Below are positions 15,545 to 23,615 of a DNA stretch of 44,857 nt, one piece after another. Made by a program: the position numbers and the translations under genes. Below the pieces are notes generated by a model. It saw only the letters and a list, made by a program, of their open reading frames with translations. It was not told the DNA's origin and did no database searches. Position 1 is the first letter of the stretch. Each line of letters starts with the position of its first letter. The stretch lies in assembly GCA_012518595.1 (NCBI GenBank), contig JAAYRV010000138.1, forward strand, positions 1-44,857, given 5' to 3'. This DNA is from Bacillota bacterium. Lineage in GTDB: Bacteria; Bacillota; SHA-98; UBA4971.

Positions 15545-17298
15545 TCACAAGCGTTTTGAGACATAGGATAACAGGATACAGGATACTTGCTTCGCTCCGT
15601 ATAGTGCGTGTGCAAGAGCCGGTGCGAAACTTCGCCAAGCGGTTCCATAAGGAATTCCTCATAAAGCTGCTTGATTGCAGGATTCTCATGGGACTTCCTT
15701 AGCGGAAGAAGCCTGTCTGCAACATACAGAGCATTGCCGCGAATTCCTCTTATCTCCATATTGGTGGGTATAGGCTGGCCTCCACCACCAACACAACCGC
15801 CGGGACATGCCATTATCTCAATAAAGTGATATACCCTCTCTTTGTCACGAACCAGTTCCAGAATCCTCTTGGCATTAGCCAGGCCGTGAGCGACTCCGAC
15901 CCTGACCTTCATATCACCTAACATGACCTCTGCCTCTTTGATTCCCTCAAGGCCTCTGACTTCTTGGAAATCAATACTAGGAAGCTCCAGGCCTGTGGCT
16001 ACTTCATAGACTGTCCTGAGTGCAGCCTCCATCACCCCGCCGGTCGCGCCAAAAATCGCAGCTGCGCCTGTGGAAATACCCATCGGCGAATCATGCTCCT
16101 CATCAGGAAGATTTGCAAAATCAATGCCTGCCTCTCGGATCATCCTTCCCAGCTCTCTCGAGGTAAGCACCACATCCACGTCTTGGTATCCTGACGAGGC
16201 CATCTCAGGGCGCTCCGCTTCAAACTTCTTGGCTGTGCATGGCATGAGGGAGACTGAGAAGATATCCTTCGGATCTATCCCCGAATGCCTCGCATAATAT
16301 GTTTTCACAAGAGCGCCGAACATTTGCTGTGGAGATTTGCAGGTAGAGACATACTCCAAGAGATCCGGGAAGAAGTGTTCTCCAAACTTTATCCAACCCG
16401 GGCTGCACGAAGTAATAAGTGGGAGAGGACCCCCTTCCTTGATCCTCTTCAGAAGCTCATTGCCTTCTTCAATAATCGTCAGGTCAGCAGTGAAGTCCGT
16501 ATCCATGACTTTGTCAAAGCCAAGCCTCCGGAGGGCTGCAACAAGTTTCCCGGTGAAAATCTCACCCGGTGGAAAGCCCAGTTCCTCGCCGATACTGACT
16601 CGGGTGGCAGGAGCAGTCTGAACAACTACGTGCCTGGTAGGATCTGCAAGCGCCCGGAAAACCTTTTCTGTATCATCCCGTTCTGCTATAGCGCCTACGG
16701 GACACGCATGAATGCATTGTCCACAAAGGGCACATGCCACATCGCCTAATTCTCTCTCACATGCAGGCGCCACAACTGTGTCTACCCCTCTCCCCACAGG
16801 CCAGAGGACAGCGGCAGCTTGCACATCCCGGCACATAGCTACGCATCTCCGACAGGATATGCATTTATCAGGTTCGCGGACTATTGCGGGGGTTGATTCA
16901 TCCAGCGGGATGCCACGAAGTTTTCGTTCAAAGCGAACCTCCCTGATTCCCAACCTTTCAGCGAGCGCCTGAAGCTCGCAATTGCGATTTCTGATACATT
17001 GGAGACAGTCAGTAGGATGATGAGCAAGGATTAGCTCGAGGTTTACCCGTCTGGCAGATCGCACATCAGGCGTATTTGTGCGGACCACCATGTTATCCCT
17101 TACCGGAAAAGCGCACGCAGGTTGAAGTAGTTTCTCTCCTTCTACCTCTACAACGCAAATACGGCATGTGGCTTGGACTTCGAGATCAGGATGATGGCAC
17201 AGGGTGGGGATATCAACCCCAAGCTTTCGAGCTGCTTCAAGAATTGTGGTACCGGCATCCACCTGAACTCTCAGGCCGTCTATCGTTACCATTGCCAC
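15541..17298 (-). CDS. hydA: NADH-linked [FeFe] hydrogenase catalytic subunit HydA
   Basis: H2-activating subunit of the trimeric, probably electron-bifurcating hydrogenase. Domains in order: [2Fe-2S] plant-type ferredoxin (C34, C45, C48, C62), the His-ligated cluster motif HHPTDCLQCIRNRNC (about 93-107), two [4Fe-4S] motifs CISCRRCVAMC and CALCGQCIHACP, then the H-cluster domain. L1 reads TSCSPGW (296-302), L2 MPCTAKKFE (352-360), L3 EIMACPGGCVGGGGQP (494-509). L1 has Ser where well-studied enzymes have the second Cys, and C320 in STCKSP occupies a spot that is Ala in those enzymes. A 20-residue tail follows the usual LLHTHY end. GTG 17298 or ATG 17292 may be the start. Confidence 0.96.
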   Translation of the reverse strand: MAMVTIDGLRVQVDAGTTILEAARKLGVDIPTLCHHPDLEVQATCRICVVEVEGEKLLQPACAFPVRDNMVVRTNTPDVRSARRVNLELILAHHPTDCLQCIRNRNCELQALAERLGIREVRFERKLRGIPLDESTPAIVREPDKCISCRRCVAMCRDVQAAAVLWPVGRGVDTVVAPACERELGDVACALCGQCIHACPVGAIAERDDTEKVFRALADPTRHVVVQTAPATRVSIGEELGFPPGEIFTGKLVAALRRLGFDKVMDTDFTADLTIIEEGNELLKRIKEGGPLPLITSCSPGWIKFGEHFFPDLLEYVSTCKSPQQMFGALVKTYYARHSGIDPKDIFSVSLMPCTAKKFEAERPEMASSGYQDVDVVLTSRELGRMIREAGIDFANLPDEEHDSPMGISTGAAAIFGATGGVMEAALRTVYEVATGLELPSIDFQEVRGLEGIKEAEVMLGDMKVRVGVAHGLANAKRILELVRDKERVYHFIEIMACPGGCVGGGGQPIPTNMEIRGIRGNALYVADRLLPLRKSHENPAIKQLYEEFLMEPLGEVSHRLLHTHYTERSKYPVSCYPMSQNACD

Positions 17299-17334
17299 CT
17301 TCTATCACTCCTTCCGTCATGGAGCAAAATGAAG

Positions 17335-18945
17335 TCATAGCCTGCATGTCCCGGTGGGACACAGCTTGTCCTTGATGTGCGCTTCAAACTCGTCTTTGAA
17401 ATACTTGAGCATGGTCATAATAGGTATAGGCGCTGATTGCCCCAACCCGCAAAGTGCGGTCTTTTGCATAGCATGACTTAAGTCCTCTAAGACTCTAAGA
17501 TCTTCATACGTTCCGTTGCCGATTGCGATCTTCTCAACAATATGGTGTAATCTTGCTGTTCCTTCCCTGCACGGAACGCATTTCCCACACGATTCCCTGA
17601 CAAAGAACCTCATGAAAGATTCTGCAATATCAACTATGCAGTGGCTGTCGTCCATTATCAGCAGGGCGCCTGACCCAAGAGCGGATCCCATCTCAGGGAG
17701 AGTGAAGTAGTCCATAGGCACATCCAACATCTCACCGGGGAGACATCCACCGGAAGTGCCTCCGGTCTGCGCCATCTTAAAGCTTCGCCCTCCCGGGATC
17801 CCGCCGCCAATCTCGTAGATGATCTTGCGGAGGGTAATACCCATGGGCACTTCAATAAGACCCTTGCTGTTAATGTCTCCTGTCATAGTAAACACCTTTG
17901 TTCCGGGACATTTCGGAGTACCGAACCCCCTGTACCATACAGGTCCGTTAAGTATTATCCGAGGGATATTGCCCAACGTTTCCACGTTATTTACTACTGT
18001 CGGCATTCCTAAGAAGCCATGGGTGCCCGGATACGGGGGCTTAACCCTGGGTTCCCCACGTCCGCCTTCCATGGACTCGATGAGTGCAGTTTCCTCGCCA
18101 CACACGTAAGCCCCAGCGCCTTTTCTCACCTCAATATCGAAGGAGAAACCTGATCCAAAGATGTCGCGGCCCAGCAATCCCATGGCTTTTGCTTGCTCAA
18201 TTCCTTTCGTTATCCGCTCGATGGAAAGAGAATACTCACCTCTTATGTACACGAAGCCTCGCTCTGCCCCAACTGCATACCCGGCAATAGCCATGGCCTC
18301 AAGAATACTATGGGGATCTCCTTCCAGGATCAAACGATCCTTAAAAGTCCCTGGCTCGCCTTCATCAGCATTACATATTATGAACTTCTCATCAGCTACT
18401 GCGTTCGCTGTGAAACTCCACTTCAAACCGGTGGGAAACGCAGCTCCGCCTCTGCCTACAAGTCCTGACTGTTTCATAACTTCTATGACATCGCAAGGTT
18501 CCATTTCAGTGAGACACTTTGCCAAAGCCCGATATCCGTCACGGGCAATATATTCCTCAATAGAGGAAGGATCGATAATCCCACAGTTGCGCAGGACAAT
18601 CCTTTCTTGGCACTCCAGATACTCAGGTTCCTTGTAACTTACGATCCCGGCAAGACGGCCTTCGCCTGTAAGGCGCCGCACAATTCTGCCCTTTAGAAGA
18701 TGCTCCTCAACAATTTCCGAGACATCTCGCACCGCCACTTTCTCATACAGAGTCCCTTCAGGGTAAACCACGATTACAGGGCCAAGGTCACACGGACCCA
18801 GACAACCTGTTTCCACTACTCTTACCTCTTCATCCAGACCCCGACGTTTCAATTCCTCTGTCAATGCGTCACGGACTGCCTTGCATCCTTCAAGAATACA
18901 TGGAGTTCCACCGCATACCAGGACATGTGAACGGTAGAATCGCAC
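17335..18945 (-). CDS. hydB: Hydrogenase NADH-binding flavoprotein subunit HydB (NuoF-like)
   Basis: FMN and NADH-binding subunit. N-terminal thioredoxin-like [2Fe-2S] domain with C11, C16, C48, C52; then the FMN/NADH site (GLVGRGGAAFPTGLKW, ICNADEGEPGTFKDR, GAGAYVCGEETALIESMEG), a SLBB segment, and a [4Fe-4S] site SCGKCVPCREGT with a later TALCGLGQ. The protein stops at 536 residues right after KLCPTGTCRL, where typical HydB proteins continue for about 60-90 residues into a 2[4Fe-4S] ferredoxin domain. The 36 bases after the stop do not encode one in any frame. GTG 18945 follows a GGGAGGGGG site. Confidence 0.95.
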   Translation of the reverse strand: MRFYRSHVLVCGGTPCILEGCKAVRDALTEELKRRGLDEEVRVVETGCLGPCDLGPVIVVYPEGTLYEKVAVRDVSEIVEEHLLKGRIVRRLTGEGRLAGIVSYKEPEYLECQERIVLRNCGIIDPSSIEEYIARDGYRALAKCLTEMEPCDVIEVMKQSGLVGRGGAAFPTGLKWSFTANAVADEKFIICNADEGEPGTFKDRLILEGDPHSILEAMAIAGYAVGAERGFVYIRGEYSLSIERITKGIEQAKAMGLLGRDIFGSGFSFDIEVRKGAGAYVCGEETALIESMEGGRGEPRVKPPYPGTHGFLGMPTVVNNVETLGNIPRIILNGPVWYRGFGTPKCPGTKVFTMTGDINSKGLIEVPMGITLRKIIYEIGGGIPGGRSFKMAQTGGTSGGCLPGEMLDVPMDYFTLPEMGSALGSGALLIMDDSHCIVDIAESFMRFFVRESCGKCVPCREGTARLHHIVEKIAIGNGTYEDLRVLEDLSHAMQKTALCGLGQSAPIPIMTMLKYFKDEFEAHIKDKLCPTGTCRL

Positions 18946-18968
18946 GAGTCTCTACCCCCTCCCAGATG

Positions 18969-19448
18969 TCACCTGTATTTCTCAAGAATAACCGGAATAT
19001 CATCGGGCGTGAGGTTGCCGTACACTTCATCATCAATCATTATTGCCGGAGCCACACCACATACTCCGAGGCAGCTGGTGTGTTTGAGAGTAAACTTACC
19101 GCAACTTGTGGTACCTCCCATGGGAATTCCTAATTCTTGACTTAGAACATCAATTAACGTGTCTGCGCCCAACAGGTGGCATGGCGCGTTTTCACATACT
19201 CTGATTACGTGTTCTCCCACGGGTTCAACAGAAAAAAGGGTATAGAAGGTAGCGACACCATATACCTTTCCCAGTGGCATATCAAGGTTCCTTGCGACCT
19301 CAATAAGCGCATTCTCAGGAAGATATCCAAACGCCCTCTGAACATCATCCAAGATAGCGAGAAGTTCGTGTTCGCTCCGTCCATGCCTTGCGACGATCTC
19401 CTTGATAGTCGATTCCAAACTGTCTAAGCTTGCAGGCATAACGTCCAT
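18969..19448 (-). CDS. hydC: Hydrogenase [2Fe-2S] subunit HydC (NuoE-like)
   Basis: Thioredoxin-like [2Fe-2S] subunit of the trimeric hydrogenase, homologous to NuoE. In 159 residues it has the helical N-terminal part (LLAILDDVQRAFGYLPENAL, a typical NuoE segment) and the cluster ligands CENAPC (about 92-97) and CLGVC (about 133-137), followed by MIDDEVYGNLTPDDIPVIL. It has the usual family length. It precedes hydB by 23 bases; ATG 19448 has an AAGGGGGC site. Confidence 0.96.
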   Translation of the reverse strand: MDVMPASLDSLESTIKEIVARHGRSEHELLAILDDVQRAFGYLPENALIEVARNLDMPLGKVYGVATFYTLFSVEPVGEHVIRVCENAPCHLLGADTLIDVLSQELGIPMGGTTSCGKFTLKHTSCLGVCGVAPAIMIDDEVYGNLTPDDIPVILEKYR

Positions 19449-19485
19449 CTTTAAGCCCCCTTTTCATGAAAGGCGCTCTCTCAGG

Positions 19486-19848
19486 TTAACCGGTAGGAAT
19501 TACCCACTCCCCCACCACTTGGCCGTTCACAACGTGACTGGCCACGATCTTGCGTGCTTTCTCCTTGGAAACCTTACCGTAAGTGACTTTCTCCGTACCC
19601 GGCATCATTATACTGATAATGGGTTCTTGTTCACACAATCCGATACAACCTGTCTGAGTCACAATAACATCTTGAATATTACGCCGCGCCAGCTCATCCA
19701 TAATGGCTGAAAGGGTTTCACGAGCGCCTGCTGCAATGCCACATGTACCCATACCCACCACGATTCTTGTGGTCTCCTTGCCTTCTCTGAGTCTGGTCAT
19801 TGCCTGAGCTTGCTTCCTAATTCGTTCCAAATCTTCAACTGTTTTCAT
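19486..19848 (-). CDS. HndB-like [2Fe-2S] ferredoxin-fold protein
   Basis: Small soluble protein of 120 residues resembling HndB of the tetrameric NADP-reducing hydrogenase of Desulfovibrio and like proteins beside clostridial hydABC. An N-terminal helix (KTVEDLERIRKQAQAMTRLRE) is followed by a thioredoxin-like [2Fe-2S] fold with MGTCGIAAGA, then CIGLCEQEP; only three Cys are obvious (C36, C69, C73 in this numbering, approximate), so cluster binding may be altered. The ATG at 19848 is chosen for its GGGAGG site 9 bases upstream; a frame extension of 16 codons has none. First gene of the structural hydrogenase group, directly after the Rex operator. Confidence 0.85.
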   Translation of the reverse strand: MKTVEDLERIRKQAQAMTRLREGKETTRIVVGMGTCGIAAGARETLSAIMDELARRNIQDVIVTQTGCIGLCEQEPIISIMMPGTEKVTYGKVSKEKARKIVASHVVNGQVVGEWVIPTG

Positions 19849-19991
19849 TTGCGACACCTCCCAAGACTTGCCCTTCAACTCTCTGGTTAATCCCATACCT
19901 CCACTAACCGATAAGCTCTTTTCCAGAATCCCCTACGTTTTGAATTTAGACCTTATTGTTCCACTTCCTACCTACTTACTAGCTTACTACT

Positions 19992-20009
19992 TTGTGCGTT
20001 TTTTCACAA
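19992..20009. promoter_or_regulatory. Rex operator upstream of hndB-hydCBA
   Basis: On the minus strand the site reads TTGTGAAAAAACGCACAA. This agrees with the known Rex consensus (TTGTGA, AT-rich centre, TCACAA) at every position of the left arm and all but one of the right arm. It lies 144 bases before the hndB start. If TTGTGA also serves as a -35 box, TAAGCT follows after 17 bases as a poor -10, so the operator would cover the promoter. A rex gene is encoded 5 kb away. Confidence 0.75.
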
Positions 20010-20038
20010 TCCCCCTTTCGCACTTTTCATAACTTATC

Positions 20039-20494
20039 TCAAGTGTCTGCACTATCGCCTCTTTCGGCTCCGTTCTTACTGACAATTCCCACAACTCTTG
20101 CCTGGTACTTTGCTATGGCCGGACGCTTGCTGTATGCAGCAATCCCCAGATATGAGAGCCCCAGGAATCCGAAGCCTAAGACGGCTGCAAGCAGAGATGC
20201 TATGTCCCGCCGACCTAGATGAGATGCGAATACAGTGCCTAAGTAAAGACCGAACAGGAGGAAGATAAGGGGTATTATGTAAACAATCACCGCCGCCCTG
20301 ACTACCTGAGCCGCTTCCAGCTCCAGCTCGACTTCATCGTGTTCCTTCGCGCCTACGGTATTTGTCGCGACAGCAATAATCCTGTCTCTTGATCCAAACC
20401 CGCACACCTTGCACCTGGTACATTCATCTCTCCGAAATATCTCAACCTTAGCCATATTACCTGCAGTTTCAATTACTCTGCCTAGCTCTCTCAT
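20039..20494 (-). CDS. RseC/MucC-family membrane protein (SoxR-reducing-system type)
   Basis: Family members are small membrane proteins with a Cys-rich N-terminus; some act with Rnf-like proteins to reduce SoxR, others modulate sigma factors. Here, 151 residues: an N-terminal beta region, the motif ECTRCKVCGFG (Cys spaced C-x2-C-x2-C), EHDEVELELEAAQVVRAA, and two membrane helices in the second half. ATG 20494 is chosen for GGAGG 11 bases before it; the longer frame overlaps the upstream ATPase gene. Placement between the GHKL ATPase and the hydrogenase genes suggests a redox role, but its partner is unknown. Confidence 0.8.
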   Translation of the reverse strand: MRELGRVIETAGNMAKVEIFRRDECTRCKVCGFGSRDRIIAVATNTVGAKEHDEVELELEAAQVVRAAVIVYIIPLIFLLFGLYLGTVFASHLGRRDIASLLAAVLGFGFLGLSYLGIAAYSKRPAIAKYQARVVGIVSKNGAERGDSADT

Positions 20495-20531
20495 GTTATT
20501 TGCATCCTCCGAAACGTTAATCGCGACCGGT

Positions 20532-21077
20532 CTAGGATGCCTGGACATCCTTTAGGCCTTCCTTGATTACATCGCGTATCACAGGCACTGCAGACGGACT
20601 TCCGATAGGTATGTCCCCGAGTATACCCTCTAGTGTGTCTGTACTGCACGCAAACTTAGCGTTCCCTCTAACATGTTGATATTTGAAGTTTACATGAGGA
20701 TTGCATACTATAAGAAGAGCCATTGTCTCCGCTATATCTCCAAGAGGCGCCCTGTCAATACTACTGATCCTGAAATTGGCTTCAACCTGTGTCCCCTGCC
20801 CTACTGCAGATTGGATTTCCAAATCTCCTCCCGCCATTCTGGCAGCTTCCCGAAACAGCGGGATTCCAAGGCCCACTCGCCGAGTCTTCCTGGAAGTAAC
20901 AAAGGGATTGGCAATACTGTCTAGAATTGCCTCTGGAATTCCAGGCCCGTCATCTTCAATGGTTATGGTCAAAAGATCAGAGGATTCATCCTCCGAGATG
21001 GTTATGCCTATCGTATCAGCCCCTGCTTCTATAGAGTTTTGCGCTATGTCCAATATGTGAAGAGACAGCTCTCGCAC
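20532..21077 (-). CDS. GHKL-type ATPase domain protein (histidine-kinase-like, no dimerisation domain)
   Basis: A free-standing Bergerat-fold ATPase of 181 residues. N-box DIAQNSIEAGA (about residues 11-21), G1 box EDDGPGIP (about 41-48) and the ATP-lid SRKTRRVGLGIPLFREAARMAGG with the GLGI-type G2 motif are present, followed by a GTQVEANF strand. No His-containing phosphotransfer helix precedes the fold, so it may act as a phosphotransfer partner or switch kinase rather than a full sensor kinase. The last 60 residues are outside the fold (NPHVNFKYQHVRG). GTG 21077 follows GGAGG. Similar genes are found beside bifurcating hydrogenases. Confidence 0.85.
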   Translation of the reverse strand: MRELSLHILDIAQNSIEAGADTIGITISEDESSDLLTITIEDDGPGIPEAILDSIANPFVTSRKTRRVGLGIPLFREAARMAGGDLEIQSAVGQGTQVEANFRISSIDRAPLGDIAETMALLIVCNPHVNFKYQHVRGNAKFACSTDTLEGILGDIPIGSPSAVPVIRDVIKEGLKDVQAS

Positions 21078-21116
21078 ATAATCCCTCCTGTTTCATGTGC
21101 CTACAGGCAACGCCTG

Positions 21117-21866
21117 TCACATAGTTGCACACCGAGGCGTAACGTATCGTCCCTTTGCCAATCTCAAAGCGAGCAGAATTTCATCCCACATTGCGCCCTC
21201 CATAAAAAAGTCGGTATAACCTGCTATCTCGCTCAACCTGTGAGCATCTGAAGATTTGACAAGAGGAAACCGGGCGATGGATGGAAATCTCGTTCTGGCC
21301 GTATCCGGGCTGATGTTTCTTGATATTTCCATACAGCAAAGCTCGAGTCCGTCCGGGACAAACCCAAGGTTCCTAATGAGGCTGAATGACGGCCTATCTA
21401 CGTGTGCAGGGATAACCAGGCCGTCCAATTCGCTGACACGGCGACTCACGTAGTCAACGCTCATAGATGTGGAGCAAAGAAGTAAAGTGCATAATTTACC
21501 TGTTACTCTGCCACAAGAATCCATTATCAGTTGTTCCCCGAACCTCGCTTCGTCGTTTTCAACTTCAGGTAACGCAGAATAGACTTCTTCCTGCCAGATG
21601 TTTAAGGCGTCCGGGTGTCGGAAAAATGTGAGCACATGCACATCCTCTACAGTCTGGACTTCAATTCCGCCAAGTACAGTTATTCCCTCAGCTGCCCCTG
21701 CTTCTGCCACTGCTCGAACATTTTCCGCAGAATTATGATCACATATGCCGATAATCTCCAAACCCTTGACTTTTGCAGCCGCAATTATCGCAGGCGGAGT
21801 CATCTCATTCTCTGCACACGGGGAAAGAGCGGTGTGGATATGGAGGTCAGCAGGAAGAAACCGCAC
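21117..21866 (-). CDS. PHP-domain metal-dependent phosphoesterase
   Basis: Polymerase-and-histidinol-phosphatase fold protein, 249 residues. Metal-binding motifs: DLHIHTALSPCAENEM near the N-terminus (HxH), GICDHNSAEN (DH), a glutamate in GGIEVQTVEDVHVL, PAHVDRPS and SSDAH near the C-terminus. The substrate cannot be read from the sequence; related stand-alone proteins hydrolyse nucleotides or phosphoesters. It lies inside the hydrogenase regulatory block, 18 bases downstream of the DRTGG-like gene, and PHP genes recur in such loci, which suggests a nucleotide-signal or regulatory role. GTG 21866 follows GGGAGGAG. Confidence 0.88.
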   Translation of the reverse strand: MRFLPADLHIHTALSPCAENEMTPPAIIAAAKVKGLEIIGICDHNSAENVRAVAEAGAAEGITVLGGIEVQTVEDVHVLTFFRHPDALNIWQEEVYSALPEVENDEARFGEQLIMDSCGRVTGKLCTLLLCSTSMSVDYVSRRVSELDGLVIPAHVDRPSFSLIRNLGFVPDGLELCCMEISRNISPDTARTRFPSIARFPLVKSSDAHRLSEIAGYTDFFMEGAMWDEILLALRLAKGRYVTPRCATM

Positions 21867-21884
21867 CTTGTTCTCCTCCCCTTT

Positions 21885-22247
21885 CTACTCCCTGACCCTG
21901 CCTCTAATGCCCATACGGTATAAGATGCCTACAACTTCAAAAGAAGGTTTCGATGTAGTCAGTAAAGGGATACCTTCATCATCAGCTTTAATCACAGTGT
22001 CATGAGCAGGACCGGCTCCTCCTGCCACTATGATTGCGGAAAGACCTGTAAGGGCTCCGACAGCTACGATATTCTGATGTATCTGGACGGTAACCCAGAC
22101 ATCGCCCTGCCCTGCTCCTGCCATGACATCACTTAGAAGGTCTGACGAGTATCCAAATGCTACCTTGTTGTCCAGCTGTCCTGAGCCGGCTGCTACTTCG
22201 CACTCAAGCTCGTCAACAATATCCCGCACCCTCACCCCATGACTCAT
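21885..22247 (-). CDS. DRTGG-like domain protein (copy 2)
   Basis: A 120-residue soluble protein with the features of DRTGG-type domains, which are found fused to phosphotransacetylase or CBS domains and as free proteins beside HydS-type genes. Visible blocks: RVRDIVDELECEVAAGSGQLDNKV, FGYSSDLLSDVMAGAGQGDVWVT (a typical strand-turn), VAVGALTGLSAIIVAGG and a C-terminal DDEGIPLLTTSKPSFEVVGILY. ATG 22247 follows GGGGAG by 7 bases, 4 bases after the HydS-like gene ends. It is paralogous to the protein at 24034-24417 (same order of blocks: RDV, CDLISDVLA, GLVSPQ, GLPILCTRYP). Confidence 0.8.
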   Translation of the reverse strand: MSHGVRVRDIVDELECEVAAGSGQLDNKVAFGYSSDLLSDVMAGAGQGDVWVTVQIHQNIVAVGALTGLSAIIVAGGAGPAHDTVIKADDEGIPLLTTSKPSFEVVGILYRMGIRGRVRE

Positions 22248-22251
22248 ACCA

Positions 22252-23613
22252 TCACTCCCCGGGCTTTGAGAAAGCACTGTCTTCCTTGCTGTCTTCCTTT
22301 AGAGCAGGTGGGCTCTTCTTTGCCATCTCCAGGAGCTGCTCTGCAAGGATTTCGATTTCTTCACGCAGTTTGAGAATACAGTCAGTGTCCACTGCCAATC
22401 CCTGGACGATATCCTCAGCCAGGGCACGACAATTAGGACTGCCACATGAACCGCAGTCCAGCCCGGGCAACTCGCTGACCACTTTTTCTATCATTTCAGC
22501 TTTGGTAATCGCCCGGGACACATCTTGATCAAGCCTGAAAGCAGGCACTGCCACAATATCAGGTTTTATCGTAAACTCACCCAGGCGCTCCTCGAGATTA
22601 AGGTCTTCGGTAAGCTCATCACGTAATTTCGGACGCGTCTCTGATTTGTCCACGAGAGCCTCCAGGTTCATCCGACCTATGAACGGGTTTATTACGGTGA
22701 GAGCACCGCCGACACATCCGCCTGTGCACGCCTGGGCCTCGACAAACTCTATATCTTGCAGCTTGCCCATTTCCAGTTGCTCCAGAACATCGATTACATT
22801 ATGTATTCCATCTACTACGAGGGATTTGGAAATTCCGGCGGCAATGCGCTCTCCCCCGGAGCGTCCCCAACCCACGCCCACCGGCGATGCTTTGAGTTCA
22901 GGATGAGAAGGTGAAATCTCCGGAAGTCTCTTCACAATCTCGCCGTAGACATCAGAGATGGATATGGCGCCATCTACAGGGAAGCTCCCAAGTTTGTTGG
23001 CTTCCCGAACCCACGTCACCTTCGCCGGACACGGAGTGATAAAGAAAGCGCCGATGTTCTCTTTCGGGATACGAAGCTCCGCGGCTTTCATCTCCTTAGC
23101 CAGCTTACCGGAGCAGGCCATAGGTGAATCCACCGGAATCAAGTAATCTATCAATGCAGGAAAACGCACCTGAATCAATCTTACTACAGCAGGACAAGCT
23201 GCTGAAATCATAGGCGCCTTAGCGCCTTGCTTCTTAAGGTACTCTGTGGTTAGGAAAGTAGCTATGTCTGCCCCGTAGGCTACTTCGAAGACATCATCAA
23301 ATCCCATATCCATGAGGGCGGCCAGCACTCTTCGGCGATCAACTTCCCTGCCAAACTGGGAATATAGGGCCGGAGCAGGCAGTGCAATAGTGTGCTCGAA
23401 TTCTTTCAGTCTCGACAGTGAATCTGTGATCGCTGTTTTTGCATGGTTGTCACAAATCCTGATACACTCACCGCAGTCAGTGCATCTTTCTGCGTTGATC
23501 CTTGCCTTGCCGGCTCTCACTCTAATAGCTTCAGTCGGGCAGTTCTTGATGCACCTGGTGCATCCGCGACACTTCTCCTCAATCAGCAATACTGAGTGGA
23601 ATAACTGGCCCAT
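22252..23613 (-). CDS. HydS-like sensory [FeFe] hydrogenase homologue
   Basis: A 453-residue protein with an N-terminal 2[4Fe-4S] ferredoxin region (CRGCTRCIKNCP and CTDCGECIRIC), an H-cluster domain, and a C-terminal Fes-type Cys motif (C387, C390, C395, C412, in CGSCGSPNC). H-cluster motifs are altered: L1 is SAACPA (137-142), so the proton-transfer Cys is Ala and only the cluster-ligand Cys stays; L2 is ITPCPAKV (192-199), without the usual M and E; L3 is EAQACTGGCVGG (292-303). These changes match the putative sensory hydrogenases typified by Thermotoga HydS, which shares an operon with hydABC. It lacks a PAS domain. The tail is acidic and disordered. I infer H2 or redox sensing, not turnover. 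Confidence 0.88.
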   Translation of the reverse strand: MGQLFHSVLLIEEKCRGCTRCIKNCPTEAIRVRAGKARINAERCTDCGECIRICDNHAKTAITDSLSRLKEFEHTIALPAPALYSQFGREVDRRRVLAALMDMGFDDVFEVAYGADIATFLTTEYLKKQGAKAPMISAACPAVVRLIQVRFPALIDYLIPVDSPMACSGKLAKEMKAAELRIPKENIGAFFITPCPAKVTWVREANKLGSFPVDGAISISDVYGEIVKRLPEISPSHPELKASPVGVGWGRSGGERIAAGISKSLVVDGIHNVIDVLEQLEMGKLQDIEFVEAQACTGGCVGGALTVINPFIGRMNLEALVDKSETRPKLRDELTEDLNLEERLGEFTIKPDIVAVPAFRLDQDVSRAITKAEMIEKVVSELPGLDCGSCGSPNCRALAEDIVQGLAVDTDCILKLREEIEILAEQLLEMAKKSPPALKEDSKEDSAFSKPGE

Positions 23614-23615
23614 GA

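Noticed and set aside
17299-17334. Frameshifted ferredoxin domain after hydB
   Set aside because: The 36 bases to hydA contain no Cys-rich coding sequence in any frame, so the short HydB is not explained by a frameshift.
21103-21117. Palindrome ACAGGCAACGCCTGT at the end of the PHP gene
   Set aside because: A 6-base stem without a T-tract, overlapping a stop codon; too small to call a terminator.
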